64,000 nucleotides of DNA from Amyloporia xantha (GCA_036971615.1 JAYKKR010000004.1:2108001-2172000), one strand, 5' to 3'. Shown: positions 1 to 10,569, numbered from the stretch's first letter. Translations and numbers: made by a program. Notes: generated by a model not told the origin, from the sequence alone.

Positions 1-1560
1 GAGTTCGAGACTCGGATGCGTGTGGTGGAGGAAGGATTCGGCACTACCGTCTAGAAAGTCGAGTCAGGTTTGGTCGCGATGGCCTCCTTTCAGGCCCAGT
101 CGCCCCAACAGTATCTCAACAGTGGTGCAAAACTGAACCACAGTGGCGGTCTCATCACCCCTCCCAGCCCAAGATCCCTCTCTACAGAATCAACACGTCC
201 AAGGCAAAGGCAAGGTGTGCAAGCTCGTCGAGAGGGCGTTCATGATCGGCTTCCACGTAAGTGCAGGACTTACCTAAGCCTCCTTGTCTTTCGTCGCTCT
301 CGCTCTCGCCCACCGTGGACACAGTAGCATCGTTCCGAATAGACGCCCTCCGAATCCCTCCATTCTTGTGCTCCAGCTCACGAGACACCCCGATTGTCGA
401 CGTCTCGCCTGCTCGAGTACGCGCATCCACAGGCCGGCGGACGTCATCCGTCCGCAGGGTCGTGCTCGGCATGTCCCTATGTCCCCTGTCGGCTTAGGTA
501 TCTACGACGGCCCATATATCCGTGCTACACCTCAGTCTCATCGCTGGCTGCACGCTGAGCTTACCTGCTGCAAGGCGTATGCGCGAGAACAACTCCAGAG
601 CAGCGCGCTTTAGGCTCTGCTGTGAGTAGCCTATGGCTCAGAGCAAACACAAAACATCAAGAGAGAGCCGCGTAGTGCCGACGTCCAGCACTCAACGTCC
701 GCCCATCGAGTGCTGAGCACTGAGCGCTCACAGTTTCTGTCGATCGTCTATCTGTTCCCCCGATATAAGGTACGCGAATCAAACATATTTTTGTTTTTAC
801 GGTATGCTCAAAACTGGTCTATCTAGCTGGCAGTCTACTCTCTGACGGTGTGTCCACGATCTGCATACTGTATGTGAACCCCTCGATCTCATGACATGCC
901 CCGTGCACCACTTCCTGAACCAGGAGCACAATCGACCAACTGCATGGCCTTCTCAGTGCCAGACCCGCAATTCTGAGGTCGCCCCTATAGGAACAACGCG
1001 TGTGCGCGTTAACCGCATTCCTACAGATGGCGAGGAGACGCAGGTCGAGGGCCATCAATACGTGTTCTCCTGTCTCCCTCACGAACCCCTCTACCACAAA
1101 CGCACACCCTTCCCATCGAACGGCATTCTTATAGCCTGCAAGCCATGCCGAACACCTCAGATGCACGCACAGGCACCGGACGGCGGGCCCGCGTTCGCAG
1201 AGGAAGCGCGTACTCTACATCCCTGCGAGTCCTTCGTCCATCGCAGTAGCTACGACGGTCCACTGCACCAGATAGATGCATCCGCGTCATCCCCTCGGCG
1301 CTCAACTTTCGCTGAGAGCCAGCAGCCGTCGAGACGACTGCGGTTCACTCTGCAAGTTGCCCGCGATCAAAACACGGCACATAGAAGGGTGGTAGAGTCT
1401 ATACAGGTACGCGCTCTCCATCTGATTCTCTTCCAGCGCGTCCTCTCGCGTCCAGATGCGATCTTCTTCACAGCGTTCAACTCGAATTCAGCCACGCGGA
1501 AGAGCAGTAGTTGCAGAATTGGAAGCGCCGAGCGACGACACTCGTGCCGATCGGCGCATG
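1..1560. other. No supported gene
   Basis: This stretch has mixed base composition and several overlapping open frames on both strands, none of which I recognise. A short plus-strand frame starting near position 79 is followed by a plausible GTAAGT splice donor at 255, so the first 255 bases could hold an exon of an unidentified gene. The frames at 819-1565 look like chance frames in GC-rich DNA. Confidence 0.4.
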
Positions 1561-1969
1561 CTTAATGTTTGATGCTTGATTGTTCAAAAGAAGCATTTTT
1601 GGAACGATGGATTCACTGGGTGCATAGCTCGTTTTAGTGCTTGCAAAATCAGAAACTTTTCTCAATAATAATCATTCTTTTATCTTGTTTTTTCTTATGT
1701 CAATATGTGATACACAATTTGAGCAAAACATGGAAATATGATGAATTCATGAATAAACTAAGAAAGATTTCACATTTTTCTATGAGAAAAAGGTGTAGGA
1801 AAGGATGATTTTGCCCAGGAAATTATTCATGATTTGCTTGGGTATAAAACAGGCTATGCACCCTGTGATTGGAAGTTGTGTGCACAAATTGAAAGGTTGA
1901 TGAGACACCTGAACGGTGTTTTAGGTAGGGATAAGGTTGTTCAAAGGGGAGTGATGGATACATGTGTAA

Positions 1970-2115
1970 AGTGCCAATTGTTTTCTCTCTTATTGTTTAA
2001 GCTCCTTATTGTTCTTATTCTCTTATTGTTCTTATTGTCTTCATTGAAGTTCTTATTATTCTGATTGTCTTTATTGTTCTGAGCATCTTATTGTTCTTTT
2101 TATCACATGGACTTG
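1970..2115. repeat. CTTATTGTTCTTA-like motif cluster, left flank
   Basis: The words CTTATTGTT, CTTATTCTC, CTTATTGTC and relatives are packed into about 145 bases upstream of the dioxygenase gene. The same words occur in the right flank at 3,630-3,990. Dense short motifs near both ends are typical of transposase-binding subterminal repeats, but a simple pyrimidine-rich tract is an alternative. Confidence 0.45.
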
Positions 2116-2303
2116 TCTATTGTGCTTACCAAGCAGCCACTCATTGTGTATATATACTAGGTCTGTAGTGTCCTCAGAATATAAGGTCTTTAACTCATTC
2201 CCACTCAACCACTAGCCATCACACTAGTGTGTTTAACTATTACCAGTCTTCATAAGACTAGTAATAAGTCTGCTTGTCCGCTTGTCTGCCACCAATCATC
2301 AGC

Positions 2304-3609
2304 ATGGGTATGTTGTATTTTCTCCTCTGACTTTGCTGAGCTAACACACATGTTCTCTGGGTCCAGCAAGAGCACGCCGTGGAAAGCGCAGCAAGCATGC
2401 CCAGCAGCAGAAACAGGAGCGCTATGTTGGTACTGAAGTGCAGAAGAGAAGTTTGCAGAAAGCAGAGGGAAGGACAGGTAAATGCTTGTATTTTTCTAGT
2501 AATCTATGCCTCTCAATGCTCACTGTGCACTGTGCAGAGACCCTTGTCCTAGCCACTTACCCAGGGGAGTTTACCAAGAGACCTCAAAGTCGTGCTGAGG
2601 TTACACGTATAATGAAAAAGAAGTGCCCAGGTAAAATACAAAACTAGCTGTTATATTGCAAGAGCCTTAGCTTACGCACATCTAGGACAGCCTGGAAATT
2701 TGCCTGAATTCCAGGGGCAGGGCGACAATGTGATTGTTGTCCCTCCCTCAATGTTCCAGGCTACATATGGTCCAGGGCAGAGCAAGGTGCCAACCCCAAG
2801 ACAAAATCTGCGCACACGCTCCTATAATCTTCTCCAAGTTACACCGCCACACCCTCCCTTTTTTGCTCGCACTTTCAGCAATGTTATCAATAGGCAAGCG
2901 CACTATGATGTTCTCAAGCTCTGGGACCAATTTGTCAAGTTAAAGCCAAAAGTCTTCATCAAGGCAGATAAAGCTCGATCTCAGACACCTGCCATGCATC
3001 TTGGAGTTTGGGAGCGTTTCAAAAAGACCCCTGCTATTACTGCTGAGAGCATCCATCAAACTCCCGAGGTCTTACATGCTATGGACAGCTTATTGGAGAA
3101 GATAAAGTCCATTTTGCTTCACAAACTTCAAGCATTTCTTGTCAGGTATGCTCCACTACAGCTTAAACGGCAGCAAAGGTAAGATCTTTACATCTGAAGA
3201 TTGGTTGTGAATTTATTTTTTACAATTCAGAGCATATCGTCGAGTCCAACGACTGATAGGTAGTGACTTGGCTCAACGGCCGGCTTTGGATTTTAAAGGC
3301 TTATTTTTTACAATGGCTATCAAAGAGGGCACAAGCGAAATCCTTCATATTGATTTCAGTGATGACCCCAACTCCATAACATTGGTTTGTCCCTTTGGGG
3401 ATTGGGAAGGTGGACTATTTTGTGCACCACAGTTAGGAGTCAAGATTCCAATTCGACCAGGTCAGATTTTTTTGGTAATGGCACGTCTTATTGCCCACTG
3501 CACCACACCTGTCACCAGCGGTAGAAGAGTTGTTTGCACCTGCTTTTCTGATGTTAACATTCTGAAACATGCAGATCTCAACTGTGTAGTTATTGCCCCA
3601 TGCATGTAG
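2304..3609 (+). CDS. 2-oxoglutarate/Fe(II) dioxygenase-like protein, possibly TET/JBP family
   Basis: Five exons: 2304-2307, 2367-2477, 2538-2630, 2686-3178 and 3231-3609. They join in frame to a 359-residue protein; the first exon holds only ATG plus one base. All introns are short GT...AG. The N-terminus is basic and reads MARARRGKRSK. The C-terminal third carries an HxD metal motif (LHIDFSDD), a glycine-rich strand, a proline-led turn (KIPIRPGQ), a distal histidine (LIAHCTTP) and a following arginine (SGRRVV). That order fits double-stranded beta-helix dioxygenases, in which HxD and the distal H bind iron and R binds 2-oxoglutarate. Basidiomycete TET/JBP proteins, which oxidise 5-methylcytosine, are the nearest match I know. 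The family call is moderate; the fold call is firmer. The frame is undamaged, unlike many neighbours, suggesting a young or active copy. Confidence 0.7.
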
Positions 3610-4058
3610 TTATCAGGAAACCACAAACCATCTTATTGAAAGCATCAGCAAATGTCAACTTTGTCTTATTGGTCTTAAATACCTTAGATAAGTTAATAAG
3701 TGCCTAATGACAGTACAATTTACCAAGACCAAATGGCTTTAATAAGATGATCCCCTTACTTTAATCATCCTTAAACCTCTCTTATGATCCTTTCCAAGAC
3801 TTACTGCCGTCATTAAGTGCATCAGTAAAATCTCAAATCTACTTAGTGGTTCTTATTGTCCTTAGATGCCATTCTAAGTATGTAAAACACATGTCTTATC
3901 ATTCTTATTCTGCTTAAATACAGCTTACTAAGATCTTGATCATGTTCTGAAAATGCTTTTCTACTTGATAGCAAATTTATTATCGACTCTAAGACAGAAT
4001 AAAGTGACCACAAGAAAATGAAAACGTAACAAGTAAAATAAAGTACAGGAAAAGACAG
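3610..4058. repeat. AT-rich right flank of the putative element
   Basis: No open frame is supported. The words CTTATTG, CTTAAAT and TTAATAAG recur, mirroring the left flank. It includes the 16-base word CATCAGCAAATGTCAA at 3,643-3,658, found inverted at 9,092-9,107. Confidence 0.5.
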
Positions 4059-5792
4059 TCAACAGGGCCACTGCCCACACAGCCCGTCCAACCATAACCA
4101 CCTGCTCAGCTCACTTGCACTGACCGCTTTGTGCATGCACACCCGAACGTATTGCACCTCGAAGTATGCAGTGTCGTAGTTCGACGGCGAGCCGAGGACC
4201 CAGTCATCGTAGCAGACCCCGAGGCAGGTCTCCGAGAAGACAATAGCGTTCCCTGCAAAGTCTACAGACGAAGCAGCGAACATCAGATATGGCTAAGTAG
4301 AGCAGGCCAAGGGAGCATGCTAACCTCCACGGAGCGTGATGTCTAAGACCAGCACTTGCGGCTCGAAGAAGTTGCTGACCGAACAATTGCTGGCGGGCCA
4401 GTTCGCGGTCGGGATGCCCAAGTCGGACGTGTTGACACTGCTGGCGTTACTCTGCAATACGCTGGGAATGGAGGAGTGCTGGAACAGTGAGGAACATGAG
4501 CATGGAGAAGTAAGAGCTGCACCCAGCGGGCGAAATGAGCACGTTGAAGAACCATATCCTGTGAAGATGGCAATCAGTGCGGATCACGAGCGGAGGAGAC
4601 GCAAAGCTTACGAGACACCAGAGCTAGCAAATTCGATAACGAACATTCCTCCACCATCTGCCGCAAAGCCTGAGAAGGCACCATCAGACACACCACTCCA
4701 CAAGAAATATATTTCAGTGTGCGCACCTTCGCCGTACGAGCTGGTGGACAACGTCGTCACCACACAGCATTGCCATTCGCAGCGGTAGAGCAGTCTGTCG
4801 AGTTGATCAGCTTGCTCGTCTGGACCACGTTTGCGGAGTGTGAGCAGCCCTATTTGACCGCCATCAGCACTGCCATCCCATGCATTAAAAAGGCACCACG
4901 ACTTACTGAGGCGGTGTGCAAGGCCATCTGGTCCATCGTTACCTGGTTGACGCCTTCGAAAGTGTTCCATCGTTACCTGGTTGACGCCTTCGAAAGTGTT
5001 GATCTGAAATACACAGCTTCGGATCCGCCGACTAATGCCCGAATATGATCTATCCACACACCTCTCCGCCGCTCAGCCAGTCCACCGCGGAAGACCAGAA
5101 TGCGGGCCATACAGAGCACTGCATAAAACTTCATTTAGCAGGCTAAATGGAGACGCGGAACGCAATACGCACCCCGTAAGGTACATGCGTCATCTCTGTG
5201 ATCCACAGGCTGCCCACGGTGAAGCGGTCTTTCGTCGAGATGCAGACGCTGTTGCGATTGCTGCCGACGGTCATGGTAGATGTGTTGTTGACCTTGATCA
5301 TTGTGCTCCCGGCGCTGTTGACAAACACGAGGTCTTCCTTGCCTGCTTCTTGTGCACTGACAAAGCTGTGGAGATGAAGAGCCTTAGTTGCTGGTGCAGG
5401 AGAACGCACGCTTCAACCTACTTAACATTCCCCTGGGTCAGATTGTCGTCTGCGCGCCGAGTCAGTCGCGTAGCATTAGACAGAATAATCGGAGAAGGTG
5501 AGGGTATAATGCTCGCCATTATCGGCGGGGGAGTCGAGCGTGCACATGTTGGCAGGGCTGACAGAGCAGTGAGAGGCAAGGCGGAGGCTGAGATGATGAC
5601 GATGCCATGTGAGTGATGCCGACAACGACGACAACGCCAACAAAGGGACTTGGTCCAACCAATGTCCAACTCAACATCGACACCGAACCCACACGTGCCC
5701 GCCTGCAACAATGCACTTACGTAATTTAGGGCTGCTTCAGGCTCTAAGTCTCGAGTCAAAACTAATATCGACAACAATGGCGAAACATTCAA
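4059..5792 (-). pseudogene. GH16 beta-glucanase-like gene with a scrambled catalytic exon
   Basis: Splice sites are well kept and eight downstream exons can be read: 5365-5173, 5118-5062, 5003-4907, 4849-4727, 4669-4612, 4558-4523, 4478-4325 and 4261-4059, with at least one further exon ending at 5422. The translation follows fungal GH16 order: DNLTQGNVNFVSA, YGCSVWPAFWSS, the catalytic segment GGEINTFEGVNQ, then SIWFFN, NWPASNCSVSNFFEP and YDTAYFEVQYVRV. The usual GEIDxxE motif reads GEINTFE, so the aspartate between the two catalytic glutamates is asparagine. A 34-base tandem duplication (4,933-5,000) shifts the frame just after the catalytic segment, and a missing base near 4,770 shifts it back, leaving about 55 residues out of frame but open. 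GH16 enzymes are secreted and act on beta-1,3/1,4-glucans. The 5' end and signal peptide are unresolved. Confidence 0.72.
4933..5000. repeat. 34-bp perfect tandem duplication in the GH16 catalytic exon
   Basis: Positions 4,933-4,966 and 4,967-5,000 are identical 34-base copies. The unit is not a multiple of three, so it shifts the reading frame right after the GH16 catalytic segment. Perfect identity implies a recent event or an assembly artefact. Confidence 0.9.
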
Positions 5793-6474
5793 TACAGCGA
5801 GAAGTGAGACAGTTCCGAAAACTCACAATGGACTTCGCCATCGTCGCAGGCTGGCAGGTATGTTGGGCATTTGAATTGATGGTACTTAGTTCTTAATATT
5901 TGTTTAGGCAATTGGCACGAGAGGGAGTCACCCTGCGTCAAGAGCTCTATGCAACCAAGCACCCGCACGGCCTCCCCCCTTTGCCGACAGTACGATTACC
6001 TCCCGCCCTTCTTTTCCACCTTCCACTCCTTGAAGATCCCGTCCAAGCTCTTGTACAGCAGGTGCTGCGGCAACGAGCGTATGATCTCCCCCACCCGCTC
6101 CTCCGCCTCATTCTCTGGCACGCTCCGGGTGACCCCCACCCAGCATTTCTCCCTTCGCTCCCATGCATCCGGACAGTTTTTGTCAACAGCCTAACCGGCC
6201 TTCTGTTCTCGCTTATTCCCAAGTATACTTATATCTACCTCCCCCCTCCACAGATTTCCCCTACCGGTACCTTTGACCAAGCGCGCCTACTCGTCGCCCT
6301 TCGTTGTCCATCACCATTCCGTCCCACCGTCCTCCCCCATGGCAGCAGTATCAGGCTCAGCCGTCGCCCTTTTGCAGGGCGAACAAGATCGCGAGCTCAT
6401 CGAGAGCGGCCGCCCCCACCCACCACAGCCTGGTAAGCAACCTTGTGACGTATCACTGCCCATGTACCGCTCGA
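5793..6474. other. No supported gene
   Basis: GC-rich, pyrimidine-rich plus strand with overlapping chance frames. A short AT-rich patch lies near 5,890. It separates two minus-strand genes, so it may hold the 3' flank of the 6,475 gene and the promoter of the GH16 gene. Confidence 0.4.
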
Positions 6475-7410
6475 CTAACGCCCTGCCTCTAGCCTGATCC
6501 CTACTACAGACACAAAGAGACAGCCAAGCTGTGTGCCCGTTTTGTCACACACCTCTTCGCATGCCCCGACCTCCCGCCACTCCCCGTTGTCTGGCGCCGC
6601 CTTCTTCGCATACTCCACAGCAAGCCGGAAGATCGCCAGCACCGCCAGCGAGACATGTGTCTGCTGCGCGCTGTGCGCCGTGTCCGGAGACAACGCAGAA
6701 AGCAGCGGGCCTGCGAGATTTGTCGCCGCGAGCGCGGATGTCGGCTGGGGGTACGCGGGGCTTGAGCATTCGCCACGCACGAGTTGGAGGAGGATCTCGA
6801 GAATGTTGTCAGTTTCGGTCGTGTGTGTGCGCAAGAAGCGCTGGCGTTCGGTCAGCTGGCTGACCGTCGAGTTTTGCGACCATGTCTCAAGCATGGTCCA
6901 GACAGTGGGGGCCTATGCGGGATATCAGACTGCATGAATAGAAGAGAAGACGGTCCGCTTACAGGATCAGGATCGACGACCTCGATTTTGCGTTCCCAGC
7001 CATCGGCAGCGTCGCCGGCGACCCGGAACATGCGTCCGAACATGCTCTTCAGCCATTCTTGCACATCTCCAGTCTTCACCCAGCGCGGCTCGGACAGAGG
7101 ACATTCTTTGTTGAGGTGAGCAATCAGAGTTATTTTGGTGGGAAGGGAAACATTCGAGAATGGAGGTATCATCGGATCAGTATCAAGGTGCTCTGCTATC
7201 TCTAGAGGCAAATAGGACGCAGTCAACTCCGAAAACGCTTCCATCTGAGAATCAAAAACTACTTTCAGAACTTTAATGGGTGTTACCGTGATTTAACTCA
7301 CCATGATACCCTTATAACCGCTAGATTCATCCTTGGTAACGTTGACATAGACTTCGATGTGGCCCTCAGCTCTCTTCACTTTTAATCTGTCGACAATCCC
7401 AGCGTCGATC
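6475..7410 (-). CDS. Unrecognised multi-exon gene, 3' part
   Basis: Three consecutive exons join in phase: one ending at 7302, then 7244-6963 (94 codons), then 6912-6475 (146 codons including the stop). The donors are GTGAGT and GTAAGC. The spliced product contains VYVNVTKDESSGYKGIMEAF at the first junction and VVDPDPAPTVWTML at the second; both read smoothly, which supports the model. The protein is mixed-charge and probably helical, with no signal peptide, membrane segment or catalytic motif that I can name. The 5' end is unclear: upstream sequence near 7,430-7,560 looks coding (VYRFVNARRS) but is not in a continuous frame, so the N-terminus may be damaged or separated by an unrecognised intron. 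Function unknown. Confidence 0.5.
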
Positions 7411-8029
7411 ACAGAGCTATCTCAACACCCCTGCACGGCGTCATGTCGATCGTCGGGCGTTCACAAACCGATATACCCGTGCCCCGTCCGCGGGACGTCG
7501 ATACATGTAGACGAATCCGGCAGACACGATACACCCTAACCGATGCACAAATATCACCTGCGCAACATCACAAACTTATTTGACCTAACACCAAGACCAC
7601 TGTAACATGCAGTGGCAAGTCCGTCCCTCTCACGCAAGCAGCGAAGGTTGCTGCCATCAGCCGACAGTATGTCTGTCAGTATCCTTGCTGAGAACCTCGA
7701 GCAGGCGATCACGATTGCCCTCATATGACCGAGCCATAAGTTAGACATGTGCCCCGCGTGCATGCCTGCCTCCTGTCTCTCTCTGTTGGCATATCATTTC
7801 TTCGGCATGCCTGGGCCCGTCGCTCGGAATGAGTGGTCATCATAACAAGCTGCGGGATAGAAAGGATGGTGAATGAGAAGTATGCGCTCAAGACAAACGA
7901 GAAGATAACTCACTCACGAGCCCATCGACGAGTGACTGGGAGCAGACGTCGGTGTTCTGCGATCGAAGGAGTGGTTTAAGTGCGATGACGAATCGAAGCC
8001 CCTGCACCTGATTACCGGCCAGTTATCTG
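7411..8029. other. Possible damaged 5' exons of the preceding minus-strand gene
   Basis: The minus strand at about 7,560-7,430 holds a short open segment resembling coding sequence, then a stop. The rest shows nothing supported. Confidence 0.3.
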
Positions 8030-8511
8030 ATGCCGACACCATGCAGAGAGAGCTCAAAAGAAGCTTGCGCTGTGATTGAGCGGGAAAATGTCGAACTTGA
8101 CCAAGCATTGCAGGACCAAGAGTTCACAACAGCCAAACTTGAGAATACACTTGAGAGCGTGCATGGCGACTTGCAGCAAATGAAACAGGAAAAGGAGCAA
8201 ATGAAACAGGAGAAGGAGCTAGGTGAGTACCTTGCTCAAGATTGTGTTCATGAATTGACACTTCAATCCCGCAGTCGCAGCGCGACCCGCGCTGCAAGCT
8301 CAAATCACCTCGCTTTCCACTACCCAATCAGTTTCGTCTACAGAAGTCGAGTCGCTGAAGCATCGTGTCGATGATGTCGAGCGCGAGAAGCGTGATCTCG
8401 TGACGCTCATCAGCAGGCTCAAGGATGACAGTGCACAACCGGCAGTGTCGCATGCTTCTTCAAAGATTTGGCCGCGTGGACGACCCCTCGATCCCTCCGG
8501 ACGACGAACTT
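8030..8511 (+). pseudogene. Fragment resembling a TPR/Mlp nuclear-basket nucleoporin (coiled coil)
   Basis: Two exons can be read. The first runs to 8220 and encodes a heptad-rich helix containing LQQMKQEKEQMKQEKEL. A GTGAGT...CCCGCAG intron follows, then a second exon from 8273 containing ESLKHRVDDVEREKRDL. The second motif resembles the N-terminal coiled coil of TPR/Mlp1-2 nucleoporins, which line the nuclear basket. Those proteins are usually well over 1,500 residues, whereas this reading ends at 8,511 after about 140. No initiation context or continuing exons are visible, so I read it as a transposed or decayed fragment. A generic coiled-coil protein is the alternative. Confidence 0.4.
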
Positions 8512-8879
8512 GAAGCCGATGGAAACATCCCGTCTGAGGATAACATTTAAGATGCCATCACAAACAACCTCGTCCTCTTCCGTTCTTTTCCCCAGCCACA
8601 CCAAATGCCGTGGTCACAGTTTCCGCACTGGCAGCTTCGTCCGCTAAACCTTCTACTTCTGCTACTCCTGTCACCACTGGGCAGAATCTTTACTGCGAAC
8701 AGCTTCCATTGCACCTGCGACTGAAGGAACGGAGCGCAGATGAGGAGCAGTCCGAGGAGCTGCGCAAGGCGCCGCACAGGGACTGGTGATCAGAGGAACG
8801 GCGAGTGGCTGCGGGCAGTGCCGCAGGATATATGAAGGTAGCTTTGACGACTTAAATCATATAACGTGTCTTCTTGTCC
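8512..8879. other. No supported gene
   Basis: No convincing frame. It lies between the coiled-coil fragment and an AT-rich relic and may be decayed downstream sequence of the fragment. Confidence 0.35.
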
Positions 8880-9370
8880 TTGCACAAAGTTCTACTTTGC
8901 ATTGAACGGCTCAGCATTCATTTTTTGTTTAAATGTCTTTTCTCATCTTTAGTTACTTAAGTTACTTAAAAGATGTATTTAGATGTACACTTTGAGTAGG
9001 ATATATCTCAAACCGATCCGATTGGGTGTCTTACCGGTCTTACCGGTCTTAACATTTCCATTAAGTACACTAAGACATCTTTAAGACACATTTGACATTT
9101 GCTGATGAACTTATTGTCCTTATATAAAAATGCAAGAATATGATACTAGTAGGCCAATGTTATAAGAAAATGTTCTTAATCAAGGAAATAATGCCTGAGT
9201 ACAAAGAAGCTAATGGTCCAAAAAGGGTACTTCCATGTATTATGATCTACTGCATTTTCAGACCCAGAATATCCTCCCAAAATTTAATGATGCTGGAGCA
9301 TGTCTGGAGAGTATTTCGCCATCAAACATCCTATTCTGCCCCCAGTGGTTGTGAAGCCAGTTCTTGACAG
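8880..9370 (-). mobile_element. Relic of the AT-rich element seen at 1,600-4,020
   Basis: An AT-rich patch with motifs such as CTTATTGTCC, TTAAGACA and TTACCGGTCTTACCGGTC. The word TTGACATTTGCTGATG at 9,092-9,107 is the reverse complement of a 16-base word in the right flank of the element at 1,600-4,020, so this is probably an inverted, degraded copy of that flank. Weak exon-like sequence follows up to 9,370 but has stops. Confidence 0.4.
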
Positions 9371-9410
9371 TGGGCCAGCACAGTTTAAAACTACTTTTAG
9401 ACTACTAGTA

Positions 9411-9650
9411 CAGTCAACCCCCCTTATTTGAGACAACCCCCCCTTGATGAGACACTTTCCTAATACAATCATGTATTTTCCCATATTTAGTATTAGACAG
9501 AGCTGTGGCTCCAATCAAGACTCCCGGTCAACGCTCGGCGAGATGGCAGATGAAAATGATGGCGAGAAGACTCCGACATAGCACCACATGTAACCAAAAT
9601 AGGCAGGTGTCTCATCGAGGGGGAGTGTCTCAAACAAGGGGGGTTGACTG
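9411..9650. mobile_element. 240-bp MITE, Tc1/mariner-pogo type
   Basis: The element begins CAGTCAACCCCCCTTATTTG at 9,411, and its reverse complement from 9,650 begins CAGTCAACCCCCCTTGTTTG. The inverted repeats stay recognisable for about 46 bases with few mismatches. It is flanked by TA on both sides (9,409-9,410 and 9,651-9,652), the target duplication of Tc1/mariner elements, and the CAGT..ACC start is typical of pogo/Tigger/Fot1 termini. The interior is too short for a transposase, so it is non-autonomous. Confidence 0.85.
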
Positions 9651-9699
9651 TACTATAAAATGAACAATATTTTTGAAATCAGAAAATTACAGGTTAATA

Positions 9700-9862
9700 A
9701 GGTTTGAACCAGTTATGAACCTGAACTGAACCTGCTGAACTGGTTCAGAATGTTCAGTTCAGATTCAGGTTCAGGTTGGGGCATATGCATGCAGGTTCGG
9801 TTCGGGGTTCAGCCAAAATGCACACTGAACTGAACTGAACTGAACTGAACTGAACTGAACTT
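9700..9862. repeat. GTTCAG/CTGAAC repeat region with (TGAAC)n tract
   Basis: Many copies of CTGAAC and its complement GTTCAG are interleaved from 9,710 to 9,790 and can fold into hairpins. A pure run of the pentamer TGAAC follows at about 9,824-9,861. Confidence 0.75.
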
Positions 9863-9889
9863 AGAGGGCACTAAAATTTATTATTGGTA

Positions 9890-10343
9890 CAATCTGCAGT
9901 CCCATACAGTGTCATCAGCAGGGAGAGCAGGCATCCGCACGGCATCATAGCCCTGTTTCAGCTGCTTTTGTAATTAAATGATGCAGCCCACACTAGTCCC
10001 ATACAGCGTCATCAACAGGGAGAGCAGGTGTCCACACCGCATCATAGCCCTGCTTCAGCTGCTTTTGTAATCAAATGATGCAGCCCACACTAGTCCCATA
10101 CAGCGTCATCAACAGGGAGAGCAGGTGTCCACACCGCATCATAGCCCTGCTTCAGCTGCTTTTGTAATCAAATGATGCAGCCCACACTAGTCCCATACAG
10201 CATCATCAACAGGGAGAGCAGGTGTCCACACCGCATCATAGCCCTGCTTCAGCTGCTTTTGTAATTAAATGATGCAGCCCACACTAGTCCCATACAGCGT
10301 CATCAGCAGGGAGAGCAGGTGTCCACACCGCATCATAGCCCCA
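9890..10343. repeat. 97-bp minisatellite, about 4.5 copies
   Basis: Units start with CCCATACAG at 9,901, 9,998, 10,095, 10,192 and 10,289, exactly 97 bases apart; the last is partial. Units differ at only a few positions (for example GTGTC versus GCGTC and TAATT versus TAATC). The period is not a multiple of three and no conserved frame runs through it, so it is unlikely to be coding. Confidence 0.9.
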
Positions 10344-10569
10344 CCTCTGCTAGGGCTCGTGGTGAGAGCAGAGCGCCCTAAGGCCAAGTGCATCTGCCGC
10401 CATGTTATAAAGCTGCATGGCGGAGTTGCAGCTGACTCTGAATGTGTGAGCCACCGGCACTTGCCCTTAGAGCTAACAGCTGATTTGTCAGATTTATTGG
10501 CGCCCACAGATAGTCACATGACTGGCATGAGTCGCAGTCATCCTTTCCGATTGCAGAATTTCGGCAACC

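Larger units (their letters stand above)
1600..4020 (+). mobile_element. AT-rich putative mobile element carrying a dioxygenase gene
   Basis: The base composition shifts to clearly AT-rich near 1,600 and back near 4,020. The central gene (2,304-3,609) is flanked on both sides by DNA dense in short CTTATTG-like motifs, which look like subterminal repeats. A 16-base word at 3,643-3,658 recurs inverted at 9,092-9,107 in a second AT-rich patch, so the flank is repeated in this genome. I could not find convincing terminal inverted repeats or a target-site duplication, so the ends are approximate. TET/JBP-type dioxygenase genes in basidiomycetes are known to have spread with KDZ-type DNA transposons, which makes a mobile origin plausible; that link is inference. 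Confidence 0.45.

Noticed and set aside
891..1565. Long 224-codon plus-strand frame
   Set aside because: Composition looks like a chance frame, with no domain, no splice context and a competing frame on the other strand.
9890..10343. CRISPR-like array
   Set aside because: Units are contiguous 97-base tandem repeats without unique spacers, and the genome is fungal.
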